This document shows, piece by piece, positions 53,916 to 63,886 of a stretch of 64,000 nucleotides of DNA. Position 1 is the first letter of the stretch; each line of letters starts with the position of its first letter. Origin of the DNA: Streptomyces sannanensis (GTDB lineage Bacteria; Actinomycetota; Actinomycetes; Streptomycetales; Streptomycetaceae); the NCBI RefSeq assembly GCF_039536205.1, contig NZ_BAAAYL010000001.1, positions 2,294,001 to 2,358,000 of the forward strand, in the 5' to 3' direction. The notes beneath the pieces were generated by a model that saw only the letters and a program-made list of their open reading frames with translations, was not told where the DNA came from and ran no database searches. The translations under genes were made by a program, and so were the position numbers.

Positions 53916-55199
53916 TCACCGAGTGTGACCGTCTCCCGTCACGATGTACTTCGTCGAGGTCAGCTCGGGCAGACCCATCGGTCCGCGCGCATGCAGCTTC
54001 TGCGTGGAGATTCCGATCTCGGCGCCGAAACCGAACTGGCCACCGTCCGTGAAACGGGTGGACGCGTTCACCGCGACGGTCGTGGAATCCACCAGCTGGG
54101 TGAAGCGGCGGGCCGCGGCCTGCGAGGTGGTGACGATCGCCTCGGTGTGGCCGGAGGACCACAGCCGGATGTGTTCCACGGCTTTGTCGAGCGACGGAAC
54201 GACGGCGGCCGCGATGTCGTAGGAGAGGTACTCGGTCTCCCAGTCCTCGGGCGTGGCCGCCACGACCGAGGCCTTGGAACCCTCGGCATGGGCGAGCACC
54301 CGTTCGTCGCCGTGCACGGTCACCCCGGCCTCGGCGAGGGCGTCCAGGGCGCGGGGCAGGAAGGCGTCCGCGATGTCCTGGTGGACCAGGAGCGTCTCGG
54401 CGGCGTTGCAGACGCTGGGCCGCTGCGCCTTGGAGTTGATCAGGATGTCGACAGCCATGTCGAGGTCGGCCTCGGCGTCCACGTAGACGTGGCAGTTCCC
54501 GGTGCCGGTCTCGATCACCGGGACGGTCGACTCCTCGACGACCGCCTTGATCAGCGAGGCGCCGCCGCGCGGGATCAGCACGTCGACCAGACCTCGGGCG
54601 CGCATCAGTTCGCGCACCGAGTCACGGCTCTCGCCGGGCACGAGCTGGATGGCGTCCGCGGGCAGCCCGGCGCCGCCGACGGCGTCGCGCAGCACCGTCA
54701 CCAGCGCGGTGTTGGACTCGTACGCGGAGGACGAGCCGCGCAGCAGCACGGCGTTGCCGGACTTCAGGCAGAGCGCGGCGGCGTCCACGGTGACGTTCGG
54801 CCGGGCCTCGTAGATGATGCCGACGACACCGAGCGGAACCCGGACCTGGCGCAGGTCGATGCCATTGGGCAGCGTCGAACCGCGCACCACCTCGCCCACC
54901 GGGTCGGGCAGCGCGGCCACACTGCGCACATCGGAGGCGATGGCCCGAACCCGCTCCGGGGTGAGGGTGAGCCGGTCGATGATCGCCTCGCTGGTGCCGG
55001 CCTCGCGGGCCTTGGCGATGTCCCGGCCGTTCGCCGTGACGATCTCGCTCGCCCGCACCTCCAGCGCGTCCGCGATCGCCAGCAGCGCGTCGTCCTTCGC
55101 CAAGCGCGGCAGTGGCGCGATCTGCGCTGCCGCGGCACGCGCCCGGTAGGCGGCCTGGACGACCGGGGACATGTTGTCGTACGGAGAGAGCAGGGTCAT
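53916..55199 (-). CDS. proA: Gamma-glutamyl phosphate reductase
   Basis: ProA reduces glutamyl-5-phosphate to the semialdehyde with NADPH, the second step of proline synthesis. The 427-residue aldehyde-dehydrogenase-like protein has the catalytic cysteine in [16 protein letters not shown], with [14 protein letters not shown] and the C-terminal [31 protein letters not shown] 55199 ([14 protein letters not shown]) starts the homology. It lies downstream of proB, separated by one small gene. Confidence 0.96.
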   Translation of the reverse strand: MTLLSPYDNMSPVVQAAYRARAAAAQIAPLPRLAKDDALLAIADALEVRASEIVTANGRDIAKAREAGTSEAIIDRLTLTPERVRAIASDVRSVAALPDPVGEVVRGSTLPNGIDLRQVRVPLGVVGIIYEARPNVTVDAAALCLKSGNAVLLRGSSSAYESNTALVTVLRDAVGGAGLPADAIQLVPGESRDSVRELMRARGLVDVLIPRGGASLIKAVVEESTVPVIETGTGNCHVYVDAEADLDMAVDILINSKAQRPSVCNAAETLLVHQDIADAFLPRALDALAEAGVTVHGDERVLAHAEGSKASVVAATPEDWETEYLSYDIAAAVVPSLDKAVEHIRLWSSGHTEAIVTTSQAAARRFTQLVDSTTVAVNASTRFTDGGQFGFGAEIGISTQKLHARGPMGLPELTSTKYIVTGDGHTR

Positions 55200-55336
55200 G
55201 CCCGCAGGGTAAACCTTCCCCTGCGGGCCACCACGAATGTTTCCGCTCCCCGAGACGGACGATGACAAGGGGCCTCGGCCAGTGCGACCGGAAAGGTCTG
55301 CCGGCTCGCGACGGGGCAAACGTTGCCGGAGGGGCG

Positions 55337-55780
55337 CTAGAAGGGGTGCACCCCGACCGGGACCGCGGGCGGCGGTCCGTACCCCTCGGCGAGGCGCTGG
55401 TGGTAGGTCTCGCGGTCGATGACCTCCAGGCCGACGATCTCCCACGGCGGCAACTTCGCGGTCGACCGGTGTTCACCCCACAGCCGCAGCGCCACCGCCG
55501 CCGCGTCGTGCAGATCCCTGGCCTCCTCCCAGTAGCGGATCTCCGCGTGGTCGTTGGCATAGCGGCTGGTCAGCAGAAAGGGATGGTCATGGGCGAGCTG
55601 CTCGAGACTGCGTCTGATCTCCTTCAGCGGGGCCTCGGCACCCGACAGAGTGAGAGTGACATGCCACAGTCTGGGAATGTCCTCCGGAGCCTCCTTCTCG
55701 CAGAGGGCCCCCTTCCCGACACTGGTCAGGGTCCGCTCCGAAGTCCCTCGGGACGTCGCCCCGGGGCGCGCTCGTCTCAC
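55337..55780 (-). CDS. Conserved hypothetical protein between proB and proA
   Basis: A 147-residue protein. GTG 55780 has a strong cAGGAGG six bases upstream; further in-frame codons (55804, 55825) lack one. The body reads [92 protein letters not shown]. The alternating strands and helices look like a small alpha/beta fold (ferredoxin-like). No family is recognised and the function is unknown. Its place in the proline operon is usual in Streptomyces from memory but does not prove a link. Confidence 0.75.
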   Translation of the reverse strand: MRRARPGATSRGTSERTLTSVGKGALCEKEAPEDIPRLWHVTLTLSGAEAPLKEIRRSLEQLAHDHPFLLTSRYANDHAEIRYWEEARDLHDAAAVALRLWGEHRSTAKLPPWEIVGLEVIDRETYHQRLAEGYGPPPAVPVGVHPF

Positions 55781-55898
55781 CGGCGGCCTCCTGTGATGCG
55801 TAACGATGCTGTACCCCCGCAACAAAGTTGACCAGCCCGAGGCGGGGCGCGGTGGCGTTTTGGGAAAGGTCTGCGAGCGGAGCCGGTCTTTCAGCCGT

Positions 55899-57026
55899 TC
55901 AGGGGTGCAGGACGACCAGATCGTCCGCGTGTACGACCTCCCGCTCGTACCCCGGTCCCAGTTCCCGGGCCAGCTCGCGGGTGGAGCGGCCGATCAGCTG
56001 CGGGATCTCCCTGGCGTCGAAGTTGACCAGGCCGCGCGCGACGGCCCGGCCCCGGGTGTCCCGCAGCTCCACCGGGTCGCCCGCGCTGAACTCCCCCTCG
56101 ACCCCCGCGATGCCCGCCGGCAGCAGCGAGGTGCGCCGCTGGACGACGGCCCGGACCGCGCCGTCGTCGAGCATGAGGGCGCCCTGCGGTGTGGAGGCGT
56201 GCTGCAGCCACAGCAGCCGGTCGGCGGAGCGGCGCCCGGTGGGGTGGAAGTACGTGCCGGTGGTACGGCCCGCAACGGCGTCGGCGGCCTGGCTGGCGGA
56301 GGTCAGCACGACCGGAACCCCGGCGGCCGCGGCGATCCGGGCCGCCTCGACCTTGGTGACCATGCCGCCGGTGCCCACACCTGCCTTGCCCGCGCTGCCG
56401 ATGGACACGCCCTCCAGGTCGGCCGGGCCGCGCACCTCGTCGATGCGGGTGGAGCCGGGCCTACTGGGGTCTCCGTCGTAGAGCCCGTCGACGTCGGAGA
56501 GCAGCACCAGTACATCGGCGCGCACCAGGTGGGCGACGAGTGCGGCAAGGCGGTCGTTGTCACCGAAGCGGATCTCGTCCGTGGCAACCGTGTCGTTCTC
56601 GTTGACGACGGGGACCGCGCCCATGTCGAGCAGCTGGTCGAGGGTGCGGCAGGCGTTGCGGTAGTGGGCGCGACGGCTGGTGTCGTCCGTGGTGAGCAGC
56701 ACCTGCCCGACGCGTACGCCGTAGCGGGCGAAGGAGGCGGTGTAGCGGGCGACCAGCAGACCCTGGCCGACACTGGCGGCGGCCTGCTGCCGGGCCAGGT
56801 CCTTGGGGCGGCGGCGCAGTCCGAGCGGGGCGAGACCTGCGGCGATGGCGCCGGACGAGACCAGGACGATCTCCTTCTCGCCTCCGCTGCGTGCCTTGGC
56901 CAGCGCGTCCACGAGCGCGTCCACCCGGTCCGCGTCCAGGCCGCCCTCCGCGGTGGTGAGGGACGAAGAGCCGACCTTGACCACGATCCTGCGGGCCTCG
57001 CTGATGCCCTGCCTTTCCCCTGCCAC
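55899..57026 (-). CDS. proB: Glutamate 5-kinase
   Basis: ProB phosphorylates glutamate, the first and feedback-inhibited step of proline synthesis. The 375-residue protein has an N-terminal amino-acid kinase domain (ARRIVVKVGSSSLTT, VSSGAIAAG, NENDTVATDEIRFGDNDRLAALVA, GTGGMVTKVEAA) and a C-terminal PUA domain (~285-370). GTG 57026 has GAGGA six bases ahead. In most actinomycetes obg and proB are adjacent; here two teichoic-acid-type genes lie between them. Confidence 0.96.
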   Translation of the reverse strand: MAGERQGISEARRIVVKVGSSSLTTAEGGLDADRVDALVDALAKARSGGEKEIVLVSSGAIAAGLAPLGLRRRPKDLARQQAAASVGQGLLVARYTASFARYGVRVGQVLLTTDDTSRRAHYRNACRTLDQLLDMGAVPVVNENDTVATDEIRFGDNDRLAALVAHLVRADVLVLLSDVDGLYDGDPSRPGSTRIDEVRGPADLEGVSIGSAGKAGVGTGGMVTKVEAARIAAAAGVPVVLTSASQAADAVAGRTTGTYFHPTGRRSADRLLWLQHASTPQGALMLDDGAVRAVVQRRTSLLPAGIAGVEGEFSAGDPVELRDTRGRAVARGLVNFDAREIPQLIGRSTRELARELGPGYEREVVHADDLVVLHP

Positions 57027-57128
57027 GTCCGTCCTCACACTTCACTGCTCTGCGGTGCTCTCCAGCGCAATGTACGCGAGACGCCGGTCACGGCGCCTCC
57101 GCGTTCCGCACCGTGGCCATCCGCTCAC

Positions 57129-59198
57129 TCAGCCGGCCACGGCCTTCGAGTCCAGGGCGGTCCGCTCGCTCTGCGCCGGATCCGCGAGCCGCTGCTCCAG
57201 CCGGGCGTTGCGTCCCTCGGCACGGACCGCGAGCGCCCGCACGGCGGCGTTGAACTGCTGGATGGAGGTCGGCTCGTCGGGGCCCAGCAGATAGCGCTTC
57301 AGATCGCGGCGCGCGGCCACCAGGGTGTCCGCGCCGGGGTCGTCGACCGCGGCGAGCAACTCGTCGAGTTCCGCCGCGCTGTTGGACAGGATCACCGCGG
57401 CCCGCACGGCCGTGTTCTGCCGCTTGAACTCCTCGGCGCCCAGGCCCGCTGAGTCCGTCACGGCGTAGGGCTTGCCGCTGGCGATGAAGTCCGAGACGAC
57501 GCTGGAGATGTCGGAGATCATGGCGTCCGACTGGTTGAAGCAGTCGTACAGTCGCGGCTCGGAGCCGGTGACGACCTTGTGCTCCCACCAGCCGAAGGAG
57601 CGCCAGTAGGCGGCGTTCCATTCGGCGCGAAGCTGCTTGATCTCCTCCAGACGCACCGGGTCGGCCAGCGACACCCGGGACTGCTCGGCCTCGTCGCCGC
57701 CGGACCGGCCGGATTCGGCAAGTGCGGCCAGGCGTGCCTCGATACGGGCCATCTCGGCGCGGGCGGCGGCCTGGCCGGCCTTCGCCGCGGCGGCCTCACC
57801 GGCGAAGCGGGGGTCGGCGGCACGCTCGGCGTCGGCCTTCTTCATCCGGGCGGTGATCCGGTCGGAGACGGCCTTCGCCTTGCTGTCGCGGATGCCGGTG
57901 AAGGGGTGCGGCTTGTAGATGACGCGGACCGGCTTCTCGGCGGTCAGCAGGCGCTCGATGATGTTCTCGCCGGCCAGCAGCAGCGAGGTGTTGCCCGGGT
58001 TGTCGTCCCAGCCCTCCCAGGTGGGGGCGTACAGGACGGTGGGAACGGGGTTCTCCGGGGTGCCGGTCTCGATCGGGGCCAGCTGCGGGCGGCCCACCTC
58101 GACGATGTCCTCGTCGCGCACGCCGACGTCAGCGAAGGCGTAGCGGTCCCGGCCGGCCCGGCCGGCGGTCCACACCTCGTCGTACGCCTTGCTGAACGGG
58201 TTGACGCTGGCGAGCTTGTCGCTGTCGCCGTGCCCGATGAAGACATGCTTCATGGTCGGTACGCGCAGCATGTGCATGTTCTTGCCGATGTTGGCCGGGT
58301 ACAGCGCCACCCGGACCGTGGACAGGTCCAGGGCCATCAGATGCTGGCTGCCGGGCACACAGATCACCGGCACCGCGGTGTCGCCGAGCTTCTCCACCAG
58401 GTAGGGCTCGCGCATGATGATCACCGGGCGGCCGTCCAGCTCGGCCAGGGTGTCCAGCCACATGTTGGCCTGGTACGCGGACTCCTCGGTTCCGGAGAAG
58501 TACAGCGCCACGGTCGGCTGGTACTCGTGCAGCCAGTTCGCGACGGCCTTCAGCACCTTGGGCGCGGGCGGCACCCGGCGGCGCAGGTACGGGACGAGGA
58601 CGAGCGTGTAGAGCGCGGCCAGGGCGAGGCTGACGACGACCCCGGTGTAACCCGCGAGGTTCCGCCCGGTCTGCGCCGCGACCAGCGCACCGGCCAGCAG
58701 CGGCAGGTCCAGATGGAGCATCTTCTCGTCGGCCCTGTGGAGGAGCGCGGCCGGCGGGGCGTCCGGGATGCGCACCGCGTGCAGATCGAGGTTACGGGTG
58801 ACGACCGGCATGGTGCGGCGCTTGGCGATCAGGCCGGTCAGCGCGCTGTGCGGGGCCTGGAGACCGTAGAAGAGCAGCAGTCCGGCGACCGCCGCGTAGA
58901 AGAACCGCTCCTCCGCCAGGCCCATCCGGGCCAGCAGCACGATCAGCAGCAGCTGGCGCATCAGGAACCGGACCGGCAGGCCGGCCCGCACGTTGTTGAG
59001 GAGCCCGATGAGTCGGCTGTCCCGGTGGTGCAGGTACCAGTCCGCGACATAGGTCACGGCGGCGGCCGAGGCGAAGAACCAGAAGTCCGGGAGCAGTGCG
59101 GCGATCATCACGCACGGATAGCCCAGCCAGAGCAGTGCGGCGGCGGCCAGCTCGGAACGGCTGCCCATGCCTGCCCGGCGAATTATGGTCGAAATCAC
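57129..59198 (-). CDS. TagF/TagB-like CDP-glycerol/ribitol phosphotransferase
   Basis: A 689-residue protein. The N-terminal ~215 residues have several hydrophobic helices (LAAAALLWLGYPCVMIAALLPDFWFFASAAAVTYVADWYL, LLLIVLLARMGL, YAAVAGLLLFYGL). The C-terminal part is a Glyphos_transf domain: VFIGHGDSDKLASVNPFSKAYDEVW, VLYAPTWEGWDDNPGNTSLL, YKPHPFTG and CFNQSDAMISDISSVVSDFIASGKPYAV, the standard catalytic blocks. A charged coiled coil interrupts it (~430-500). It should polymerise or prime a polyol-phosphate wall polymer. With the neighbouring CDP-ribitol enzyme, ribitol phosphate is the likely unit. GTG 59198 follows TTTGGAGCAGG. Confidence 0.87.
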   Translation of the reverse strand: MISTIIRRAGMGSRSELAAAALLWLGYPCVMIAALLPDFWFFASAAAVTYVADWYLHHRDSRLIGLLNNVRAGLPVRFLMRQLLLIVLLARMGLAEERFFYAAVAGLLLFYGLQAPHSALTGLIAKRRTMPVVTRNLDLHAVRIPDAPPAALLHRADEKMLHLDLPLLAGALVAAQTGRNLAGYTGVVVSLALAALYTLVLVPYLRRRVPPAPKVLKAVANWLHEYQPTVALYFSGTEESAYQANMWLDTLAELDGRPVIIMREPYLVEKLGDTAVPVICVPGSQHLMALDLSTVRVALYPANIGKNMHMLRVPTMKHVFIGHGDSDKLASVNPFSKAYDEVWTAGRAGRDRYAFADVGVRDEDIVEVGRPQLAPIETGTPENPVPTVLYAPTWEGWDDNPGNTSLLLAGENIIERLLTAEKPVRVIYKPHPFTGIRDSKAKAVSDRITARMKKADAERAADPRFAGEAAAAKAGQAAARAEMARIEARLAALAESGRSGGDEAEQSRVSLADPVRLEEIKQLRAEWNAAYWRSFGWWEHKVVTGSEPRLYDCFNQSDAMISDISSVVSDFIASGKPYAVTDSAGLGAEEFKRQNTAVRAAVILSNSAAELDELLAAVDDPGADTLVAARRDLKRYLLGPDEPTSIQQFNAAVRALAVRAEGRNARLEQRLADPAQSERTALDSKAVAG

Positions 59199-59281
59199 GA
59201 AGAACCTGCTCCAAAGGGTGCCGGTTTTATTGAATTGAGGAGATTCATGAAAGAGGAGTGCACTGGCGCGTCAAACTCACT

Positions 59282-59321
59282 CGGGCCTCTGGGATTACCT
59301 GAAAGCAATCGCAGAGGCCCG
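59282..59321 (-). terminator. Stem-loop between the two teichoic-acid genes
   Basis: Ten-base arms cgggcctctg / cagaggcccg close a 20-base loop, 20 bp after the stop of the CDP-ribitol gene and 84 bp before the TagF-like start. Surrounding sequence is unusually A/T-rich for this window (ttttattgaattgaggag, gaaattattaaacatc). It may attenuate rather than fully terminate transcription into the second gene. Confidence 0.5.
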
Positions 59322-59341
59322 GGTGAAACTTTTCGAAATTA

Positions 59342-60841
59342 TTAAACATCTTCCTGGCGATCCAGGACCGCGGCGAGCGCCTGCTCGAAGCCCGAGGCCT
59401 CGGCGGCCCCACGCGTCGGGTCCTGCTGCCGTACGTCGATGACATGCCCGGTCAGCTCGGAGAGCAGCACGTCCAGCGAGGCCTTGGCGACCGCCTCGGA
59501 AGAGAGCAGCGTGCCGGCCGGCTCCACACCGAAAGCCTTGGTGCGCATCGGGGTGGCGGTTCGTTCCGGATTCATGCAATTCACCCGGATTCCATCCGCC
59601 GCCCATTCGTCCGCGAGGGCCTGGGTGAGATTCACCATGGCCGCCTTCGTGGACGAGTAGAGGCTGTACTCGGCGCGCCCGCGGGTGTAGCTGCTGGAGG
59701 TGTAGAGGAGTAGCTGCCCCTTGGACTCCGCAAGGTATTTGTACGACGCACGCGCAATCTGCACCGGGGCCAGGTAATTGACATTCAGGGCTTCCTGAAT
59801 GGCGGAGTTGTCGGTCTCGGCCAGCTTGCCGATCCGCAGCACACCCGCGGTGTTGATCACGTAGTCGACCCGGCCGGTCTCCGTGTACGCACGGGACAGC
59901 GCTTCGTCGACGTGATCCGGGTTCTCGACGTGGGTGCCGGTGGTGGAACGGCCCAGGGCGTAGACGTTGGCGCCGTACCGCTCGGCCAGCGCCGCTATGT
60001 CCGCGCCGATGCCGTACGAACCGCCGAAGACGACCAGCGTGCGGCCGGTGAGCAGCTCCCGGTAGGCCTCGTCGGAGGCGTGCTGCGGGGCGGCGGTGGA
60101 CGCCAGCTGGAAGAGCTTGTCGGCGATGAAGACGTCGACCGGCTGGGTCACCTTCATGTTGTACTCGTCACCCGCCACGACATGGATCGGCACGTCCGGC
60201 AGGTATCTCAGCACGACCGAGCAGTCGTCGGTGGCCTGGAAGTTGGGGTCGCCCGCCGCGATCTCGTACGCACAGCGGATCGTGGACAGCTTGAACGCCT
60301 GCGGCGTCTGGCCTCGGCGCAGCCGGGACCGGTCCGGGACGTCGGTGATGAACTCGCCGTCCTCGCCGTGCGTACGGGTCACGATGATCGTGTCCGCGGA
60401 CGGGATGGCGACGTCGACGGCCTGGTAGCGGGCGAGGGCGTCCACACAGTCCTGGATCACACGCTGTGACAGAAGCGGACGCACCGCGTCATGGAAGAGG
60501 ACGTTGAGGTCCTCCCCCTCCGCCAGCCCCTCGCCGAGCGCGGCGATCGCCCGCTCGGTGGTCTCGTTACGGGTCGAGCCGCCCTCGATTATCCTGCTGA
60601 CCTTGCTCAGGCCGGCCCTGGCGACGATCTTCTCCACGTCGGGCACGAAGCCCGGGGCCATGAGGACGATGACGTCGTCGATCGCATCGGCCTGCTCGAA
60701 GATCGTCAGAGTGTGCTCGATGACAGCCTTACCCGCGATCTTCAGCAGCTGCTTGGGGATAGAGAGCCCCACGCGCTGACCGGTACCACCGGCGAGCACG
60801 ACAGCTGTGGTTCGGAGCTTGACTATCTGCTGCTCGGACAC
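59342..60841 (-). CDS. Bifunctional CDP-ribitol synthase (cytidylyltransferase + SDR reductase)
   Basis: A 499-residue two-domain protein laid out like Haemophilus Bcs1. Residues ~10-240 are an IspD/TarI-type cytidylyltransferase (VVLAGGTGQRVGLSIPKQLLKIAGK, HDAVRPLLS, EYNMKVTQPVD). Residues ~265-499 are a short-chain dehydrogenase (VVFGGSYGIGADIAALAERYG Rossmann start, NTAGVL, YSLYSSTKAAMVNLTQALA with catalytic Tyr-x3-Lys). Together they would reduce ribulose-5-phosphate and couple ribitol-5-phosphate to CMP. GTG 60841 follows GCGAGGTAGG. The downstream TagF-like enzyme would use the CDP-ribitol. Confidence 0.88.
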   Translation of the reverse strand: MSEQQIVKLRTTAVVLAGGTGQRVGLSIPKQLLKIAGKAVIEHTLTIFEQADAIDDVIVLMAPGFVPDVEKIVARAGLSKVSRIIEGGSTRNETTERAIAALGEGLAEGEDLNVLFHDAVRPLLSQRVIQDCVDALARYQAVDVAIPSADTIIVTRTHGEDGEFITDVPDRSRLRRGQTPQAFKLSTIRCAYEIAAGDPNFQATDDCSVVLRYLPDVPIHVVAGDEYNMKVTQPVDVFIADKLFQLASTAAPQHASDEAYRELLTGRTLVVFGGSYGIGADIAALAERYGANVYALGRSTTGTHVENPDHVDEALSRAYTETGRVDYVINTAGVLRIGKLAETDNSAIQEALNVNYLAPVQIARASYKYLAESKGQLLLYTSSSYTRGRAEYSLYSSTKAAMVNLTQALADEWAADGIRVNCMNPERTATPMRTKAFGVEPAGTLLSSEAVAKASLDVLLSELTGHVIDVRQQDPTRGAAEASGFEQALAAVLDRQEDV

Positions 60842-61238
60842 GGACGACCTACCTCGCGAGATGGGGGAGCTGACCGATCGTTGCACTCTTCGTTAACGAC
60901 ATGCAAAGCACCCCCCTCTTCGCGGCACCCGGTCGACACCCGACGTTCACGCGCCTGCCTGGGAGTTCACGTATCGTCAGGCAGGACGTGCATGATGGAA
61001 GCCACACGCCGGTGGCCGACAGCGGGTGTCTCCCCGCCCCCGCTGTACTGATATATGCCGCTCCGCCGCGTGGGGACTCCGCCTCGGCCCCCGCTCCTCA
61101 ATCGCCGGAGGGGCTTGAAAGTGCCGTCCTTCGCGATACGGACGTCCGTGTCCGTCCTCAATCACCGGACAGGCGGGAACCCGACGCCCACCGTTGGCAT
61201 GGGTCCTGTGTGTCCGCTCCCCTTGTGGGCAGTCGTTC
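60842..61238. other. Intergenic region upstream of the CDP-ribitol gene with dispersed repeats
   Basis: No supportable gene. 61095-61180 contains two versions of the common Streptomyces intergenic word cctcaatcgccggagggg (second: cctcaatcaccggacagg), in the same orientation about 54 bp apart. The part next to 60842 (cgttaacgacatgcaaagc) probably contains the promoter of the CDP-ribitol operon. Confidence 0.5.
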
Positions 61239-61368
61239 CGCGGGACTCTGCTGCGCAATTCCCGGGTGGTTCCGACGCTCGGACCGCGACCTGCGACAAC
61301 GAGGTCGTCGGTGCTGCCCTCGTAGCCGGTCCCTGCTGCTCAGCCGAATTGGGCAGCAGAGTACCGCG
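61239..61368. repeat. 130-bp element with 23-bp imperfect terminal inverted repeats
   Basis: cgcgggactctgctgcgcaattc (61239-61261) and gaattgggcagcagagtaccgcg (61346-61368) are inverted copies matching at 21 of 23 positions, enclosing 84 bp. The layout is that of a miniature inverted-repeat element or a large hairpin. No transposase or target-site duplication was identified. Confidence 0.55.
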
Positions 61369-61390
61369 GGGCAACAAAGCAAACGGAAGG

Positions 61391-61423
61391 TCCCCGGACG
61401 GGCCGCACTGGCCCGTCCGGGGA
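61391..61423 (-). terminator. obg terminator
   Basis: Arms tccccggacgggc / gcccgtccgggga, 13 bp perfect, with a seven-base loop, 95 bp after the obg stop. It separates obg from the teichoic-acid pair, so those genes and proB need their own promoters. Confidence 0.75.
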
Positions 61424-61517
61424 TTGAGCGAACCGCCCGAAGAACGGTCCGGCGGCTGGGGCTTGCCCCCACGCTGCGGAGCCGCACACCGACACGGCCG
61501 GGAACAGGGGGGAAGAA

Positions 61518-62954
61518 CTAGAACGGGTCGAACTCGTCGAACTCGCGCTCCACCTCGTCGCGTTCCGCCTGGCGGTCCCTGCGGCGCTGCGCCGCCGGGC
61601 GCGGGGCCTCGAAGCGGTGGTCCTCACCTCGGCGACCCAGCATTTCCGCGCCGGCCTGGAGCGACGGCTCCCAGTCGAAGACGACCGCGTCCTCCTCGGG
61701 GCCGATGGCCACGCCGTCGCCCGCGCGGGCGCCCGCCTTCACCAACTGCTCCTCGACGCCAAGGCGGTTGAGGCGGTCGGCGAGGTAGCCGACGGCCTCG
61801 TCGTTGTTGAAGTCGGTCTGGCGCACCCAGCGTTCCGGCTTCTCGCCGCGCACGCGGAAGAGGCCGTCCTCTTCCTGAGTGACCGTGAAGCCCGCGTCGT
61901 CGACGGCCTTCGGGCGGATGACGATCCGGGTCGCCTCCTCCTTCGGCTTCGCGGCGCGCGCCTTCGCGACGATGTCGGCCAGTGCGTAGGACAGCTCCTT
62001 CAGGCCCGTACGGGCCACCGCTGAGACCTCGAAGACGCGGTAACCGCGCTCCTCCAGATCGCCGCGGATCATCTCCGCGAGGTCCTGGCCGTCCGGGATG
62101 TCGACCTTGTTGAGGACGACGATCCGCGGCCGGTCGTCCAGGCCGCCGTACTGCGCCAGCTCCTCCTCGATGACGTCGAGGTCGGAGACCGGGTCGCGGT
62201 GGGACTCCAGTGTCGCGGTGTCCAGCACATGCACCAGCACCGAGCAGCGCTCGACGTGGCGCAGGAACTCCAGGCCCAGGCCCTTGCCCTGGCTGGCTCC
62301 CGGGATCAGACCGGGCACATCGGCGATGGTGTAGACGGTCGAGCCGGCGGTCACCACACCCAGGTTGGGGACCAGGGTGGTGAAGGGGTAGTCGGCGATC
62401 TTCGGCTTGGCGGCCGAGAGGACCGAGATGAGGGAGGACTTGCCGGCGCTCGGGTAGCCGACCAGCGCCACATCGGCGACGGTCTTGAGCTCGAGGACGA
62501 TGTCCCCGGACCTGCCAGGCTCGCCCAGCAGCGCGAAGCCGGGCGCCTTGCGGCGGGCGGAGGCCAGTGCGGCGTTGCCGAGACCGCCACGGCCACCGTC
62601 GGCGGCGACGTACTGCGTCCCCTCGCCGACCAGGTCGGCAAGCACATTGCCGCGCTTGTCGAGGACGACTGTGCCGTCCGGCACCGGCAGGATCAGGTCC
62701 TGGCCGTCCTTGCCGGAACGGTTGCCGCCCTCGCCGGGCTTGCCGTTGGTGGCCTTGCGGTGCGGCGAGTGGTGGTACTCGAGCAGCGTGGTGACGGACT
62801 GGTCGACGACCAGGATCACGTCGCCGCCGCGGCCGCCGTTGCCACCGTCGGGGCCGCCGAGCGGCTTGAACTTCTCGCGGTGCACGGAGGCGCAGCCGTG
62901 GCCTCCGTTACCCGCGGCGACATGCAGCTCGACGCGGTCCACGAAGGTGGTCAT
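61518..62954 (-). CDS. obg: GTPase Obg/CgtA
   Basis: Obg is an essential GTPase linked to 50S assembly, stringent response and, in Streptomyces, differentiation. The 478-residue protein has the Gly-rich Obg fold (residues 1-158; [34 protein letters not shown]). Its G domain has [22 protein letters not shown] and NKVD, followed by an OCT domain (~350-430; [23 protein letters not shown]) and an acidic C-terminus. ATG 62954 fits the family. It follows rpmA, the standard order, but a hairpin stands between them. Confidence 0.96.
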   Translation of the reverse strand: MTTFVDRVELHVAAGNGGHGCASVHREKFKPLGGPDGGNGGRGGDVILVVDQSVTTLLEYHHSPHRKATNGKPGEGGNRSGKDGQDLILPVPDGTVVLDKRGNVLADLVGEGTQYVAADGGRGGLGNAALASARRKAPGFALLGEPGRSGDIVLELKTVADVALVGYPSAGKSSLISVLSAAKPKIADYPFTTLVPNLGVVTAGSTVYTIADVPGLIPGASQGKGLGLEFLRHVERCSVLVHVLDTATLESHRDPVSDLDVIEEELAQYGGLDDRPRIVVLNKVDIPDGQDLAEMIRGDLEERGYRVFEVSAVARTGLKELSYALADIVAKARAAKPKEEATRIVIRPKAVDDAGFTVTQEEDGLFRVRGEKPERWVRQTDFNNDEAVGYLADRLNRLGVEEQLVKAGARAGDGVAIGPEEDAVVFDWEPSLQAGAEMLGRRGEDHRFEAPRPAAQRRRDRQAERDEVEREFDEFDPF

Positions 62955-63016
62955 GGGTGTGCCTCCAGATACAAATGCGTGCGTACGAAAGTTCTGCTTA
63001 TTCAAGAACGCGCCAA

Positions 63017-63055
63017 GGGCGGACCCACTTCCCGAACGGGAAGTGAGGTCCGCCC
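63017..63055 (-). terminator. Hairpin between rpmA and obg
   Basis: gggcggaccc-acttccc / gggaagt-gaggtccgccc, an 18-bp stem with one small asymmetry and loop gaac, about 30 bp after the rpmA stop. It probably limits ribosomal-protein read-through into obg. Confidence 0.7.
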
Positions 63056-63083
63056 CAGCGAAGAACGTTCCGCGGTGCCTGGA

Positions 63084-63338
63084 TCAGGCGACCGGAACGA
63101 TGTTCACGACCTTGCGGCCACGGTGCGTACCGAACTGCACCGCACCGGCGTTCAGCGCGAACAGGGTGTCGTCGCCACCGCGGCCGACGCCCGTGCCCGG
63201 GTGGAAGTGGGTGCCGCGCTGGCGGACCAGAATCTCACCGGCGTTGACGACCTGACCGCCGAAGCGCTTCACGCCGAGCCGCTGAGCGTTGGAATCGCGA
63301 CCGTTCCGAGTGGACGATGCGCCCTTCTTGTGTGCCAT
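63084..63338 (-). CDS. rpmA: 50S ribosomal protein L27
   Basis: An 84-residue protein lining the peptidyl transferase centre with its N-terminus. [47 protein letters not shown] and [19 protein letters not shown] are the full family pattern. No cleavable Firmicutes-type N-terminal extension is present. ATG 63338 lies 13 bp after the rplU stop, so the two are an operon. Confidence 0.98.
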   Translation of the reverse strand: MAHKKGASSTRNGRDSNAQRLGVKRFGGQVVNAGEILVRQRGTHFHPGTGVGRGGDDTLFALNAGAVQFGTHRGRKVVNIVPVA

Positions 63339-63351
63339 CTCTCCTCAGTCC

Positions 63352-63672
63352 TTACTTCGCAGCCGTGGGGATGCCGGTGACCTTGAGGGCCGTGTACTGC
63401 TGACGGTGGCCCTGACGACGGCGGTAGCCGGTCTTGTTCTTGTAGCGAAGGATGTCGATCTTCGCGCCCTTGTGGTGGTCCACGACCTCGGCCGTGACCT
63501 TGATACCGGCCAGCACCCACGGGTCGCTGGTCACGGCGTCGCCGTCGACCAGCAGCAGGGTCGAGAGCTCGACCGTGTCGCCAACCTTGGCAGTGGAAAT
63601 CTTGTCAACCTCAACGATGTCGCCGACAGCAACCTTGTGCTGGCGACCACCGCTGCGCACGATGGCGTACAC
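63352..63672 (-). CDS. rplU: 50S ribosomal protein L21
   Basis: A 106-residue ribosomal protein that binds 23S rRNA and contacts L20. The start [24 protein letters not shown] and the end [36 protein letters not shown] are diagnostic. GTG 63672 is used; the in-frame codon at 63741 would add a region overlapping the leader. It is first gene of the rplU-rpmA operon. Confidence 0.97.
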   Translation of the reverse strand: MYAIVRSGGRQHKVAVGDIVEVDKISTAKVGDTVELSTLLLVDGDAVTSDPWVLAGIKVTAEVVDHHKGAKIDILRYKNKTGYRRRQGHRQQYTALKVTGIPTAAK

Positions 63673-63886
63673 GCGGATCTCACTCTCGCTCGGAACGAAA
63701 CCCCTGATGCCAGCCGCCCGCACGGGCCGGGGCCCGTGCATTGTCCGGATGGATGAGCGGCCTCTCCCGCATCACTGCAGAAGGAAGGTGCTCAGGAGCA
63801 GGCGCGCATGGAAACACGCCGAGGGTCAAGGCTACGGGGCCCTCACCTGCCGGTCAAACCGGGTCGGGCTGCCGGTTCACCACCCC
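63673..63886 (-). promoter_or_regulatory. rplU leader/promoter region
   Basis: These 214 bp between the unidentified upstream gene and rplU must contain the ribosomal operon promoter and leader. ttcctt/aaggaag-like and gcccgcacgggccggggcccgtgc (63716-63739; arms gcacgggcc/ggcccgtgc) symmetry suggests a leader hairpin. An actinobacterial L21 leader RNA is known in principle, but I cannot confirm one here. Confidence 0.4.
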
